A stretch of 64,000 bases of DNA from Syntrophobacter fumaroxidans MPOB (GTDB lineage Bacteria; Desulfobacterota; Syntrophobacteria; Syntrophobacterales; Syntrophobacteraceae), in assembly GCF_000014965.1 (NCBI RefSeq), contig NC_008554.1, positions 776,001 to 840,000 on the forward strand, in the 5' to 3' direction. Under the pieces are notes generated by a model. It was not told the origin of the DNA. It searched no databases and worked only from the letters and a program-made list of their open reading frames with translations. Positions 16,815 to 25,627 of this stretch are shown here, one piece after another. Every line of letters begins with the position of its first letter. Position 1 is the first letter of the stretch. A program made the translations under genes and the position numbers.

Positions 16815-17795
16815 TCAGGTGTGACCGGAAGGTTTCCCTCGTTTGAGCGATCCCGCCGGATCCCGAGGCGTGGGGCGTCGTTCGCCCCCGTTTTCAGGAT
16901 CGGCCTCTCGATCTTCTTCGAAAGGTTCGCTTTCAGAATCGTCAACGGATCTCAGCAACGATCGGAGCGTCGCCAGGTTCTTCCTGTCGTTGCGAAGATC
17001 CTTGCCCTTGGGAGTTTCGAGCACCATGGGATGTGACTCGAAACGGGGATCGTTGACGAGCAGGCGGAACCCCTGGAGCCCGATCCTTCCCCGACCGATG
17101 TGTTCGTGCCGGTCGACGCGGGAACCGAAGCCCGCCTTGGAATCATTGAGGTGAAACCAGCGCAGCAAACGGAGTCCGATGGTCTTTTCGAAGCGGTCAA
17201 ACGTGCGTTCGTAGGAGCGTTCGTCTCGAAGGTCGTATCCCGCGGCAAACGCGTGGCACGTGTCGAAGCAGACTCCGAGGGGCCGGCCGGCCTTCGACTT
17301 CATCAACATGTCCGCAATTTCCTCAAATTTCGACCCGATTCCGGAACCCTGGCCCGCGGTGGTTTCGATCAACACGGTCACGGAGTGCGCTTTCGCAAGG
17401 GCACAGGCACGGTCCAGGTTTTTCGCGAAGCGGGCGATGCCCGTGGATATTCCCGCGCCGCGGTGAAACCCCGGATGGAGGATCAGGAATTCGATGCCCA
17501 GTTGCGCACACGCGTCGAGCTCGCTCGCGAATGCACCGACCGATTTTTCCGCGATGTCCGGATCGGGGGCGGCCAGGTTGATGAGATAGCTGTCGTGAGC
17601 GGCGACGGGGACATGAGCGAAATTGTCCCGTTCCTCCTGAAACAGGCGGACGGCATGGGCGCTCAACGGTGGGGGGTGCCACTGCCTCTGATTCTTCAGA
17701 AACACCTGCAGGGCCTCTCCCCGTACCTGCAGCAGGCGTTGAAAAGCGTTGTGCAGTCCTCCGGCGATGGACATGTGAGCGCCGAGCAGAGGCAT
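16815..17795 (-). CDS. nfo: Endonuclease IV (AP endonuclease)
   Basis: 326 residues. It closely follows E. coli Nfo: LLGAHMSIAGGL, LKNQRQWHPPPL, AHDSYLINLAAP, LILHPGFHRG, IETTAGQGSGIG, CFDTCHAFAAGYDLR, FHLNDSKAGFGSRVDRHEHIG and MVLETPKG, which carry the Zn-binding His, Glu and Asp residues. The enzyme cuts 5' to abasic sites in base-excision repair. The ATG at 17795 has AAGGAG 9 bases upstream. It is about 45 residues longer than usual: after position 280 comes a charged, low-complexity tail (EPFEEDREADPENGGERR) that is probably disordered. It is convergent with the gene at 15239 and divergent from purB. Confidence 0.96.
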   Translation of the reverse strand: MPLLGAHMSIAGGLHNAFQRLLQVRGEALQVFLKNQRQWHPPPLSAHAVRLFQEERDNFAHVPVAAHDSYLINLAAPDPDIAEKSVGAFASELDACAQLGIEFLILHPGFHRGAGISTGIARFAKNLDRACALAKAHSVTVLIETTAGQGSGIGSKFEEIADMLMKSKAGRPLGVCFDTCHAFAAGYDLRDERSYERTFDRFEKTIGLRLLRWFHLNDSKAGFGSRVDRHEHIGRGRIGLQGFRLLVNDPRFESHPMVLETPKGKDLRNDRKNLATLRSLLRSVDDSESEPFEEDREADPENGGERRPTPRDPAGSLKRGKPSGHT

Positions 17796-18076
17796 GTTCG
17801 AGGACTCCTTTCGCAGGTCGCGGCAATTTCCGCGGGAGCGACGCGGAGGAACCGCGAAACGCTGTTTCGGTCGGTTGCCATCACGCCTTGTCTTGGCAAA
17901 GGATTTGCCCTGTGTTATAGGGAGTTCCGCGGGTTGGGCGCGGTGAAGCTCACTCTCCGAATGCGGAATTCCCCGGTTTTCCTTCCAGGCGCCGTGTCGA
18001 TTTTGTCTATTGTATTCATCGAACGCCGCCGAGGCATCCGCACAACGCGAATAATCACGGTTATTGGAGCCGGAAT

Positions 18077-19390
18077 ATGATCCCACGCTATACGCGGCCC
18101 GAAATGGGCAACATTTGGACCCTCGAGAACAAGTATCGAAAGTGGCTGGATGTCGAGATCGCGGTGTGCGAGGTGCTGTCCGAAAGCGGGCGGATACCGG
18201 CCGAGGATCTTCGGCGGATAAAGGAGAAAGCCGCCTTCGACGTCGATCGCATCCAGGAGATCGAACGCGAGACCCAGCACGACGTGATTGCGTTCCTGAC
18301 CAACGTGGCCGAGCATGTCGGCCCGTCCTCCCGGTTCATTCACGAAGGTCTCACATCCTCCGATGTGCTGGACACGGCCATGGCGTTGCTGCTCAAGGAA
18401 GCCTCGGATTTGTTGTTGCAGGATCTCGACCGGCTTCTCGAGGTGCTCGGGAGGAGAGCGTTCGAGTTCAAGGACACGGTCATGATCGGCCGATCCCACG
18501 GCATCCACGCCGAGCCGATCACTTTTGGGCTCAAATTCGCTTTGTGGCATGCGGAGATGCAACGGAACCGGAAGCGCATGGCCGACGCGCGGGAAACGAT
18601 CCGGGCGGGAAAGATTTCAGGGGCCGTCGGGACCTATGCGAACATCGATCCCGCCGTCGAGGAGCAGGTTTGCGCCAGGCTGGGACTTGTGGCGGAACCT
18701 GTGGGGAACCAGATCGTCCAGCGCGACCGGTACGCCGAATTCTTCACCACCCTGGCCCTCGTGGGATGCTCCATCGAGAAGATCGCCGTGGAGGTCCGGC
18801 ACCTGCAGAGGACCGAGGTGCGTGAAGCCGAAGAGTACTTCGCCGAGGGACAGAAAGGATCGTCGGCCATGCCCCACAAGCGCAACCCGGTCGCTTCCGA
18901 GAACCTGACCGGGCTCTCCCGGGTATTGCGCGGGAATGCGCTTGCCGCAATGGAAAACGTTGCCTTATGGCATGAACGCGACATCAGTCATTCTTCGGTG
19001 GAACGGATCATCGGCCCGGATTCGACCATTCTCCTCGATTACATGCTGGCCCGTCTGACCCGACTGCTGGACAAACTGGTCGTCTATCCCGCCAACATGC
19101 TCCGGAACCTCGACCTGACCGGGTCCCTGTATTTCTCTCAGCAGGCGATGCTGGCGCTGACGCGCAAGGGCATATCCCGAGAGGAGGCCTACCGCATCGT
19201 CCAACGAAACGCCATGAAGGTCTGGCATGAAAGAGGGCAACTGCCGGATGCGCTCAAGGCGGACCCCGACGTGATGAAGCACCTGAGTGCCGGGGAAGTC
19301 GATGCCATTTTCGACATGGGCTATCATTTGAAGCATGTGGACACCATTTTTCAAAAGGTGTTCGGGCGGGGAAGTCCACACCCTGTCTGA
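18077..19390 (+). CDS. purB: Adenylosuccinate lyase
   Basis: 437 residues, normal length for the short bacterial form. It catalyses two steps of purine synthesis: release of fumarate from SAICAR and from adenylosuccinate. The lyase signature SSAMPHKRNP is at about 262-271, and the N-terminal MIPRYTRPEMGNIWT, the conserved TQHDVIAF and HEGLTSSDVLDTA are typical of PurB. The gene is divergent from nfo. The 281-base gap between them should hold promoters for both; I see no single strong match there. Confidence 0.97.
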   Translation: MIPRYTRPEMGNIWTLENKYRKWLDVEIAVCEVLSESGRIPAEDLRRIKEKAAFDVDRIQEIERETQHDVIAFLTNVAEHVGPSSRFIHEGLTSSDVLDTAMALLLKEASDLLLQDLDRLLEVLGRRAFEFKDTVMIGRSHGIHAEPITFGLKFALWHAEMQRNRKRMADARETIRAGKISGAVGTYANIDPAVEEQVCARLGLVAEPVGNQIVQRDRYAEFFTTLALVGCSIEKIAVEVRHLQRTEVREAEEYFAEGQKGSSAMPHKRNPVASENLTGLSRVLRGNALAAMENVALWHERDISHSSVERIIGPDSTILLDYMLARLTRLLDKLVVYPANMLRNLDLTGSLYFSQQAMLALTRKGISREEAYRIVQRNAMKVWHERGQLPDALKADPDVMKHLSAGEVDAIFDMGYHLKHVDTIFQKVFGRGSPHPV

Positions 19391-19468
19391 AGCCATTCAA
19401 AGAGTCACTGCCGGATTTCGGATCATCCGTTCAAGGTTCGAAGCACGGCGGATACAGGGGAGGCCCCC

Positions 19469-20212
19469 ATGCCGCTGATCGAAAACGTGACGATGAGCGC
19501 CTTTGCCGAGGGACGGAAGACTTGCAGGACGGTCATTCTGCCGTGCGGCGCGGTCGAGGAGCACGGCACCCACCTGCCGCTCGGGACCGATGCGCTTCAC
19601 GCCGTTGCGCTGGCCGGGGAGGTGGCCCGGGTGGCGGGCGTGTGGGTGGCTCCGCCGATCTATTACGGCCTGTGTCGCAGCGGCAGTCGGCATCCGGGCA
19701 CCATCGGCATCAGGGGGAGCACGCTGCAGTGTCTGGTGGAAGACATCCTGCGCGGTTTTCACCAGCAGGGATTGCTCAACGTACTGGTGTTGAGCGGTCA
19801 TGCGGGGTGGACGCACATGGCCGCTTTGGCCGATGCCTGCGAGCGGGTGCTGTTTGAATTCGACGACCTGAGGATAGCGGTCCTCTCGGTGCTGGATATC
19901 GGCGCGGCGGTGTGGACCGATCTGATTGAGACGCCCGGAGACTCCCATGCCGGCGAGGTGGAGACCTCCCTCATGCTTCACCTGCATCCGGAATGCGTCA
20001 CGGGGAGGGCTCCGGAGGAGTACCCGACTTTCCCCAGGCATATCCTGGTGCGGAACAAGCAGGCCTTCTGGCCGGGCGGGGTCTGGGGAAACCCCGCGGC
20101 GGGCAACGCCGAAAAAGGTAAGCTCTTCATGGAACGCTCGGTGAAAGCGCTCGTCGAGATCATTGAGAAGCTGGAAAACTGGTCGGAACCTCCCGAATCC
20201 GATCCCGCCTGA
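19469..20212 (+). CDS. Creatininase-family metal-dependent amidohydrolase
   Basis: 247 residues, family-typical length. Metal-binding motifs are kept: GAVEEHGTHLPLGTD (Glu, His, Asp), the strand ending VLSGHAGW in the place of the usual NGHGGN, and SHAGEVETSLML. Family members hydrolyse cyclic or linear amides such as creatinine or formamidopyrimidine intermediates, or act in peptide-derived cofactor maturation, so the substrate cannot be named. It is 78 bases after purB and may be co-transcribed; a nucleotide-related amide substrate would fit but is only a guess. The loss of Asn from the NGHGGN motif is a mild oddity. Confidence 0.85.
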   Translation: MPLIENVTMSAFAEGRKTCRTVILPCGAVEEHGTHLPLGTDALHAVALAGEVARVAGVWVAPPIYYGLCRSGSRHPGTIGIRGSTLQCLVEDILRGFHQQGLLNVLVLSGHAGWTHMAALADACERVLFEFDDLRIAVLSVLDIGAAVWTDLIETPGDSHAGEVETSLMLHLHPECVTGRAPEEYPTFPRHILVRNKQAFWPGGVWGNPAAGNAEKGKLFMERSVKALVEIIEKLENWSEPPESDPA

Positions 20213-20259
20213 GTCTCCTGCCGGAACAGGGGGGCCGGGACCGGATGTCGGGTCTGCTT

Positions 20260-20286
20260 CCCCGGGGCCGGGTTGTGTGCCCGGGG
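20260..20286. terminator. GC hairpin between convergent genes
   Basis: CCCCGGG at 20260-20266 can pair with CCCGGGG at 20280-20286. It lies in the 233-base gap between the creatininase-family gene (+) and the secreted-protein gene (-). No T-tract on either side. Confidence 0.3.
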
Positions 20287-20445
20287 ATCGAGGTCTCCTG
20301 GATTTCAATCAACGGAAAACCCCATAGAGAACCCTATCTCCGGCTCCGCGTGGCGAAATGATCACGGCACGGAAGGCAAGCCCTTAACGATCCGGGAGCC
20401 ACAAACACTGGAGTGAAGGGGGCATGGCGGCGGCACACCCCGTTC

Positions 20446-21180
20446 TCAAGGGCTCTTATAAATAATTCCGAGAAACTCCGGGTTGGCCTGCGGCCACCAC
20501 TTGTCCTGCGTCAGGTGCAGATTGACGTCAAATCTTGTGTGTGCGGGCACCGTCTCGGGGATGTCGATGGCTTTGGTTGCCGTCACCGTGCTGTGAGCCG
20601 GTACGGTAACGGACTTGCTCGCGCCCTGAAGTTCCCCGCTGACGATGGTTGCGTTTTGGATGGTCCGCTTTGCCTCGAGCATGATCATTACCAGCAACTC
20701 CTTGTCGGCAGCGGTGTCGTTGACGACATCGAACGTGGCGATCACCCTTCCGCCGGCGGCGGGGACGTTGTGCGTGGAAAGGCTTGCGTTGGCAAGCCTT
20801 ATGGGGAGAGGGTTGAGGTAGATGTCGCCTACGTTCCTGATCGTGTCGGCGGCCAGGGTTATCTCGGTCCTGTTTTCGTACACGGTGGTGTTGTTGTAAT
20901 ATTCCGTCTTGTAATTATATCCCTCGATGCGCAGGCTGTACGTTCCCGCTGCAAGACCTTTGAAGAGAAACGATACGTTGGTCGTGGTGATGTGCGCGGT
21001 GCTGGTATACACCCAGCTTGTGCCGCTCTTTTTGTAAAGGGTCACCGATCCGTAAGTGGCCAAACCGTTGTGGGGAGGCGCCTGTTCGAGCACTCTCCCT
21101 CGAATGGTCGCGGCCTGAGTCGGAAAGCTGAAGGCCGCCAGAACTATGATCGCGCTCAGGAACAACGAGTATTTTTTCAT
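20446..21180 (-). CDS. Secreted protein of unknown function, paralogue 1
   Basis: 244 residues. A clear signal peptide (MKKYSLFLSAIIVLAAFSFPTQAA) is followed by beta-rich sequence: a carboxypeptidase-regulatory-like sandwich (GRVLEQAPPH to GTYSLRIEGYNYKTEYYNN), then a second beta domain with VTVPAHSTVTATKAI. There are no Cys residues and no enzyme motif. It is the same length as the gene just upstream and is its tandem duplicate. AGGAGGGG lies just ahead of the ATG at 21180. Its likely place is the periplasm or cell surface, possibly as a structural or binding protein. Confidence 0.85.
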   Translation of the reverse strand: MKKYSLFLSAIIVLAAFSFPTQAATIRGRVLEQAPPHNGLATYGSVTLYKKSGTSWVYTSTAHITTTNVSFLFKGLAAGTYSLRIEGYNYKTEYYNNTTVYENRTEITLAADTIRNVGDIYLNPLPIRLANASLSTHNVPAAGGRVIATFDVVNDTAADKELLVMIMLEAKRTIQNATIVSGELQGASKSVTVPAHSTVTATKAIDIPETVPAHTRFDVNLHLTQDKWWPQANPEFLGIIYKSP

Positions 21181-21263
21181 TTTACCCCTCCTCGAGGCGG
21201 TTCAGTTCTTCGTGGCGCAGCCCGGGGTGCGGGCCGTCCCGGAGTCTGTGGAGCGCTGCAATC

Positions 21264-21998
21264 CTAGCGAAGCTTCGCAATATACCCGGCGTACAAAGAG
21301 TCGGACAGGGGCCTCCATTTGTCGAGGCCGAGGTGCAGTTGAACGTTGTAGTCGACGTCCGGGCTCGCGGACCCGGGGATGACAATCGAAACGGTCGTCG
21401 ATACCGTCGTGTGGGCGGGGACCGTGACGGTCTTGCTGCCGCACTGGTGCATGGTGCGGATGTAGGTGGCGTTGAACGCGGTCCGCATTGCCGTCAGCAC
21501 CGCCCTCACCAGCACGGTCTTCTCTGCCGTGGTGTCGTTCACGACATCGACCGTGGCGCTTACGGTTCCGCCGGAAGCGGGGACAGAATGAGAGGAGAGG
21601 GCGGGATTGTCGAGCCTGATGGGGAGGTCCCGAAGATAGATATCGCCTGCGTCGTAGGTGTCGTCGGCGGCCAGGGGAATTTCCGTTCTTTCGCCCTCCA
21701 GGGTGGTGTTGTTGTAGTACTCGCTGACGTAATCGTCTCCCGTAACGAACAGGCTGTACGCTCCCGCCGCGAGACCGCTGAACGCGAAGGTGGTATCGGT
21801 CTCGTCAACGGACGCGCCGCTTGCATAGACCCATTCGGTTCCGCTCTTTTTGTAGAGCGTCACGCGCCCATCCCTGCTCAATGGATTGTGGGGGGCCTTC
21901 GCTTCGAGAACGCTCCCCTGGATTGTGGCCCCCCGCACAGGAACGCAAAGGGCTGCAAGCACGATGACGACACTCAGCAACAAAGACACTCTTCTCAT
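21264..21998 (-). CDS. Secreted protein of unknown function, paralogue 2
   Basis: 244 residues, starting at the ATG at 21998 with GGAGGGAG upstream. The signal peptide MRRVSLLLSVVIVLAALCVPVRGA is followed by the same two-part beta architecture as the neighbour at 20446: shared stretches include LYKKSGT, SGLAAGAYSL or KGLAAGTYSL, SEYYNNTT or TEYYNNTT, GDIYL, LPIRL and VTVPAHTTV. The pair are 83 bases apart and form one operon. Divergence between them is moderate, so the duplication is not recent. Function unknown. Confidence 0.85.
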   Translation of the reverse strand: MRRVSLLLSVVIVLAALCVPVRGATIQGSVLEAKAPHNPLSRDGRVTLYKKSGTEWVYASGASVDETDTTFAFSGLAAGAYSLFVTGDDYVSEYYNNTTLEGERTEIPLAADDTYDAGDIYLRDLPIRLDNPALSSHSVPASGGTVSATVDVVNDTTAEKTVLVRAVLTAMRTAFNATYIRTMHQCGSKTVTVPAHTTVSTTVSIVIPGSASPDVDYNVQLHLGLDKWRPLSDSLYAGYIAKLR

Positions 21999-22508
21999 GA
22001 TACACTCCCTCCGTGTCGGCATGGTCATTGGCGCGGCACACGCGCGGGGTCCGGCGGGACCGTGGTTGTCCGAACATAAGTCTTCAATTTCACAGCTTAT
22101 CATCTTGCCGTTCGGAGTCAAACACATACGCAATCAATGAGTGCAGCTTAATCCGATTTAATCTGTCCCGCGCGGGTTGAACGGATACCGCACCGGAGTT
22201 CTGAACGGACGGATTGAGGGTCGAGAATCTTCGGCCGAACCGAAAGGTGATCCCAAGACGGTTTTCCTTGGAGGCGTTATCGGTTATCACCATTGAGCGA
22301 TTCAGTACGGAAGACGGGGAGCGCATGATTCACCGCGGGGGATAAACCCCGTGCCTTTCCGACGGGTTGGCCGGCCTCCTGCGGGGCGGGCTTTGCGCAT
22401 CCCGAATGGACGTTCCGGGCCCTGGAATCGCTCGACTTGGGGGTTGGTCGCGTCGTGCGACGACCCGTTGAGGCACAACATTCATTCAGTCCGGAGACCG
22501 TTTTGAAG
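21999..22508. other. 510-base intergenic region with a REP-like repeat
   Basis: Separates the divergent secreted-protein operon (-) and the U32 peptidase gene (+). The AT-richer part at 22080-22160 probably holds the minus-strand promoter. The right half contains the repeat at 22328-22430. No gene is visible. Confidence 0.6.
22328..22430. repeat. REP-like paired hairpin repeat, copy 2
   Basis: Same arrangement as 12541-12650: GATTCACCG, a first hairpin (CGGGGGATAAACCCCG), ACGGGTTGG, then GGGGCGGGCTTTGCGC and CCCGAAT, followed by GGAATCGCTCG where copy 1 has GGAGTCGAGCG. Confidence 0.65.
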
Positions 22509-24599
22509 ATGGAATCGGGCAAGAGGAACGACAAGCTCCCCGAGCTTCTCGCTCCCGCGGGGCACATGGAGGGTTTCTTCGCGGCGGTGGATAACGGCGC
22601 GGATTCGATTTATCTCGGGCTCAAACAGTTGAGTGCACGGGCATCGGCCGTGAATTTCTCGCTCGATGAGCTTGCGCGGCTCGTTCCATATGCCCACGCG
22701 AGACGGGTCTCGGTAATCGTCGCCCTGAACAGCCTGGTGACCGCTTCCGAATTGTCCGGAATACCGGATGTGCTGCAATCGCTGTCGGATCTTCAGGTGG
22801 ATGCGCTGATCGTCCAGGATCCGGGGGTCATTCACCTGGCGCGCAGGCTGTTCCCGTCCTTGAGACTGCACGCCAGCACGCTCACGACGATTCACAACAG
22901 CGCCGGGGTGCGTCAAATGCAGCGGATGGGAGTCTCGAGGGTGGTCCTGGCCCGCGAATTGACCCTGGACGAGATCGCCCGGATTCGCGCTTCGACCGGC
23001 GCGGAACTGGAAGTCTTCGTCCACGGGGCGTTGTGTTTTTCGTACTCCGGGATGTGCCTGACGAGCAGTTTCCGAGGCGGTCACAGCGGACTGCGGGGGC
23101 GGTGCGTTCAGCCTTGCCGGCTGCAGTTCAGGCAGGGCAGGAAAACCGGCTACTTTCTCTCCTGCAATGACTTCAGCGCGCTGCCTTTCGTGCCCGAGCT
23201 GAAGAAACTGGGACTCGCGGCTTTAAAGATAGAAGGACGCATGAAGCCCGCGGATTACGTCAGCCGGGTCGTCAAGGCCTACAGGCTTGTCCTCGACGCC
23301 GACGAAGCTCACACATCGGAGGCGGTCCGGGAGGGGATGCAGTGGATCGCCGATGCTCCGTCGAGACGGCTGGTTTCGGGCTTCTTGGAAAAAAACTTCA
23401 ACGAGACCGTTTTGACTCCTCACAGATCGGGGTCCAGCGGTCTCTGGATCGGCACGGTAAAGAAGATCTCGCAGGATGGAGCGCATGTTTCGCTGAGGCG
23501 CGGGCTGAAGGCGGGCGATCGGTTGCGCCCGGAATCCAAGGAAGGGAAAGAAGAGCCCATCTTCAGAGTGACGGGGATTGCCGCGCTCGCCGGCACGCGG
23601 CTGGCTGCGGCTGAGCCGGGAGATGTCGTGGTCGTCAGCGGCAGGGGAGGGCTCAAGGCAGGCGACCGGTTGTTTCGAATCGCCTCAGAAAGCGCCGGGG
23701 CTCACACGACTGTCCCGAACCGGCTCAAGAATGTGAAGCCCCTGACCTACCGAAAGACTTTTTCCGACCCGGCCGGGAGGGCGGGAGCTCTCGGCGAACG
23801 CCCGGAAGCCGGTGGTGTCGAACGACAGGAGGAGCGTCTCACCATCAAGACGGGAACACTCCATCACATGGCCGAAGCATTCAAGAGCAACCCCTGGCGG
23901 GTCCTGCTCACGGCTACCAGGACGAATCTCGAGCGCATGGCGAGGCAGCGGCTGCCGAAGGCTCAAAAGAGCCGCTTCGTGTGGTCGTTGCCGCCGTTGA
24001 TTTCCGAAAAGTCCGACCTCGAATACTACGCGCGCGCCGTCAACTGGTTTGTCGACAAGGGCTTTCTGCTCTGGGAATTGAACAACTGGGGTCACTTCGA
24101 TCTGTTCGCCGAAAGGCAGGGTCCGGGATTCATCGCCGGTCCCCGGTTCAACCTGCGCAACGGGGCGGCGCTGGCTGCCATGGCGGAGGAAGGTTGCCGC
24201 TGGAGTGTGCTCTCCCCCGAAATCACCTTCAAGGAATTGCAGCTCCTGGGCCGCATGCCCCTCCCCTCGCAGCCGATCGTCAGTGTGTATTCATGGCCGC
24301 CGCTCTTCACTTCAAGGCTGACTCCGAAACTCGAAGAAGGCAAACCCTTCTCGACCCTGCGCGGGGACGTCTACATGATGGAAAGGAAATCCGACGGCAC
24401 CCGCGTCTACGCGGATCATCCCGTTTGCTGGTTCGACAGGTTGTCCCGTTTGCGCGAGGCGGGGCACCGCCATTTTCTCATCGATATCAGTGAAGCACCG
24501 GACGAGAAGGCCCTGGAGTTTCACAAGCTCATTCTCGGGTTCAGACGATCCAGATTCGAAGGGACCTGCCATCCGTTCAACTTCGACCGCGAACCCTGA
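22509..24599 (+). CDS. U32-family peptidase / RlhA-type RNA hydroxylase homologue
   Basis: 696 residues. The N-terminal half is a TIM-barrel typical of U32 proteins (ELLAPAGHMEGFFAAVDNGAD, YLGLKQLSARA), and the family signature lies at about 168-205: EVFVHGALCFSYSGMCLTSS followed by GRCVQPCR, with the four cysteines that bind an Fe-S cluster in RlhA. The C-terminal half has further beta domains and ends in HPFNFDREP, as in long U32 members of anaerobes. Characterised relatives modify 23S rRNA, tRNA or ubiquinone precursors rather than cleave proteins. I took the ATG at 22509; a GTG at 22437 would add 24 residues. Substrate unknown. Confidence 0.88.
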   Translation: MESGKRNDKLPELLAPAGHMEGFFAAVDNGADSIYLGLKQLSARASAVNFSLDELARLVPYAHARRVSVIVALNSLVTASELSGIPDVLQSLSDLQVDALIVQDPGVIHLARRLFPSLRLHASTLTTIHNSAGVRQMQRMGVSRVVLARELTLDEIARIRASTGAELEVFVHGALCFSYSGMCLTSSFRGGHSGLRGRCVQPCRLQFRQGRKTGYFLSCNDFSALPFVPELKKLGLAALKIEGRMKPADYVSRVVKAYRLVLDADEAHTSEAVREGMQWIADAPSRRLVSGFLEKNFNETVLTPHRSGSSGLWIGTVKKISQDGAHVSLRRGLKAGDRLRPESKEGKEEPIFRVTGIAALAGTRLAAAEPGDVVVVSGRGGLKAGDRLFRIASESAGAHTTVPNRLKNVKPLTYRKTFSDPAGRAGALGERPEAGGVERQEERLTIKTGTLHHMAEAFKSNPWRVLLTATRTNLERMARQRLPKAQKSRFVWSLPPLISEKSDLEYYARAVNWFVDKGFLLWELNNWGHFDLFAERQGPGFIAGPRFNLRNGAALAAMAEEGCRWSVLSPEITFKELQLLGRMPLPSQPIVSVYSWPPLFTSRLTPKLEEGKPFSTLRGDVYMMERKSDGTRVYADHPVCWFDRLSRLREAGHRHFLIDISEAPDEKALEFHKLILGFRRSRFEGTCHPFNFDREP

Positions 24600-24642
24600 T
24601 TTCGGCTGGAGCCGCGCGAAGAAGACTCCTCCCGGGTTCGGC

Positions 24643-24825
24643 TCAATTCAATTTCCTTAACGACACCTCGAGATATGCCGGGAGAGCTGCCGGATCACGG
24701 CCGGACACCACGTTCCGGTCTTCCATCATCTCACGATCGAAGCATTCGGCTCCGGCGTTCCTGACGTCCACGGCCGCCGATTTCCACCCGGTCACCGTCC
24801 TTCCCGCGGGCACCTCGGGGGTGCG
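24643..24825 (-). pseudogene. DJ-1/PfpI C-terminal remnant
   Basis: Reading the minus strand from 24825 to the stop at 24643 gives about 60 residues that match the end of PfpI/DJ-1 proteins: AGRTVTGWKSAAVDVRNAGA, then CFDREMMEDRNVVSGRDP, then ALPAYLEVSLRKLN. In intact relatives this is the region after the catalytic Cys and His. Nothing of the N-terminal two-thirds is visible: the sequence upstream is the ABC permease gene in another frame, whose stop is at 24839. No start codon fits. It is therefore a remnant cut off at the permease 3' end. Confidence 0.75.
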
Positions 24826-24838
24826 GCAGTTGCGGACT

Positions 24839-25627
24839 TCAGTGGATGAGGCGTCGCTTCATGACAATCAGCGCCAGGGGAAAGAAAACGAGGCAGCAGG
24901 CAACCAGATAGGCAAGTCCCCACAGGATTTCGACCCGAAACACCCCGAGGCAGAGCCAGCGGGTCGCCTGCACCAGGTGCGTCAACGGGAAAAGAAGAGC
25001 CAGCTTCTGCGCCCACCCGGGCAGACCTTCCATGGGGAAAAAGGTCCCGCTGAACAGAAACATGGGCGAAATGAACAGGAATATCGGCAGATTGAACATG
25101 TCGATGCTCGGAATGACGCCTGTGAAAACCATCCCGATGGCGCCGAACGCTATGCCGCCAAGGAAAGACAGCGGGATGACGAGCAACCCCTCCGGGTAGC
25201 GCACCAGGCCGAACGCGCTGACCACGCCCAGCATAATCACCGTGGCGATGAGGGACTTGGTGGCGCCCCACATGATTTCTCCCGTGATCACTTCATCGAG
25301 GGAAAGCGGCGTGGCCAGCATCGCATCGAACGTCTTTTGATAATACATACGCACGAAGGAGGTGTAGGTATTTTCGAAAAAGGCGTTGTACATCATCGTG
25401 ATGGCGAGCAGGGAAGGGGTGATGAAGACGACGTAGGAAAGTTCCATTCCCTCGACGCGCACGCTGCCGATGAGCGCGCTCAGACCGATTCCGAATGCGG
25501 CCAGGTAGAGGAGCGGCTCCAGGAGCGGGGTCAGGAAGTTGACGAGCCAGATCTTCCTGTAGACGATCAGGTTGCGATGCCAGACGCGGATGAACCGCCG
25601 CGACACGTCGAACCGTCCGATTCTCAT
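24839..25627 (-). CDS. ABC-2 type transporter permease
   Basis: 262 residues with about six transmembrane helices, ending in a basic tail (MKRRLIH). Stretches such as FLTPLLEPLLYLAAFGIGL, YVVFITPSLLAITMMYNAFFEN, ATPLSLDEVITGEIMWGATK and SPMFLFSGTFFPMEGLP match the NodJ-like ABC-2 permeases that export polysaccharide, lipid or drug substrates. The start overlaps the ATPase stop by 4 bases (ATGA), so the two subunits are made together. Confidence 0.92.
   Translation of the reverse strand: MRIGRFDVSRRFIRVWHRNLIVYRKIWLVNFLTPLLEPLLYLAAFGIGLSALIGSVRVEGMELSYVVFITPSLLAITMMYNAFFENTYTSFVRMYYQKTFDAMLATPLSLDEVITGEIMWGATKSLIATVIMLGVVSAFGLVRYPEGLLVIPLSFLGGIAFGAIGMVFTGVIPSIDMFNLPIFLFISPMFLFSGTFFPMEGLPGWAQKLALLFPLTHLVQATRWLCLGVFRVEILWGLAYLVACCLVFFPLALIVMKRRLIH

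Noticed and set aside
20413..22079. Plus-strand frames over the secreted paralogues
   Set aside because: They are antisense to two genes that have signal peptides, ribosome-binding sites and homology to each other.
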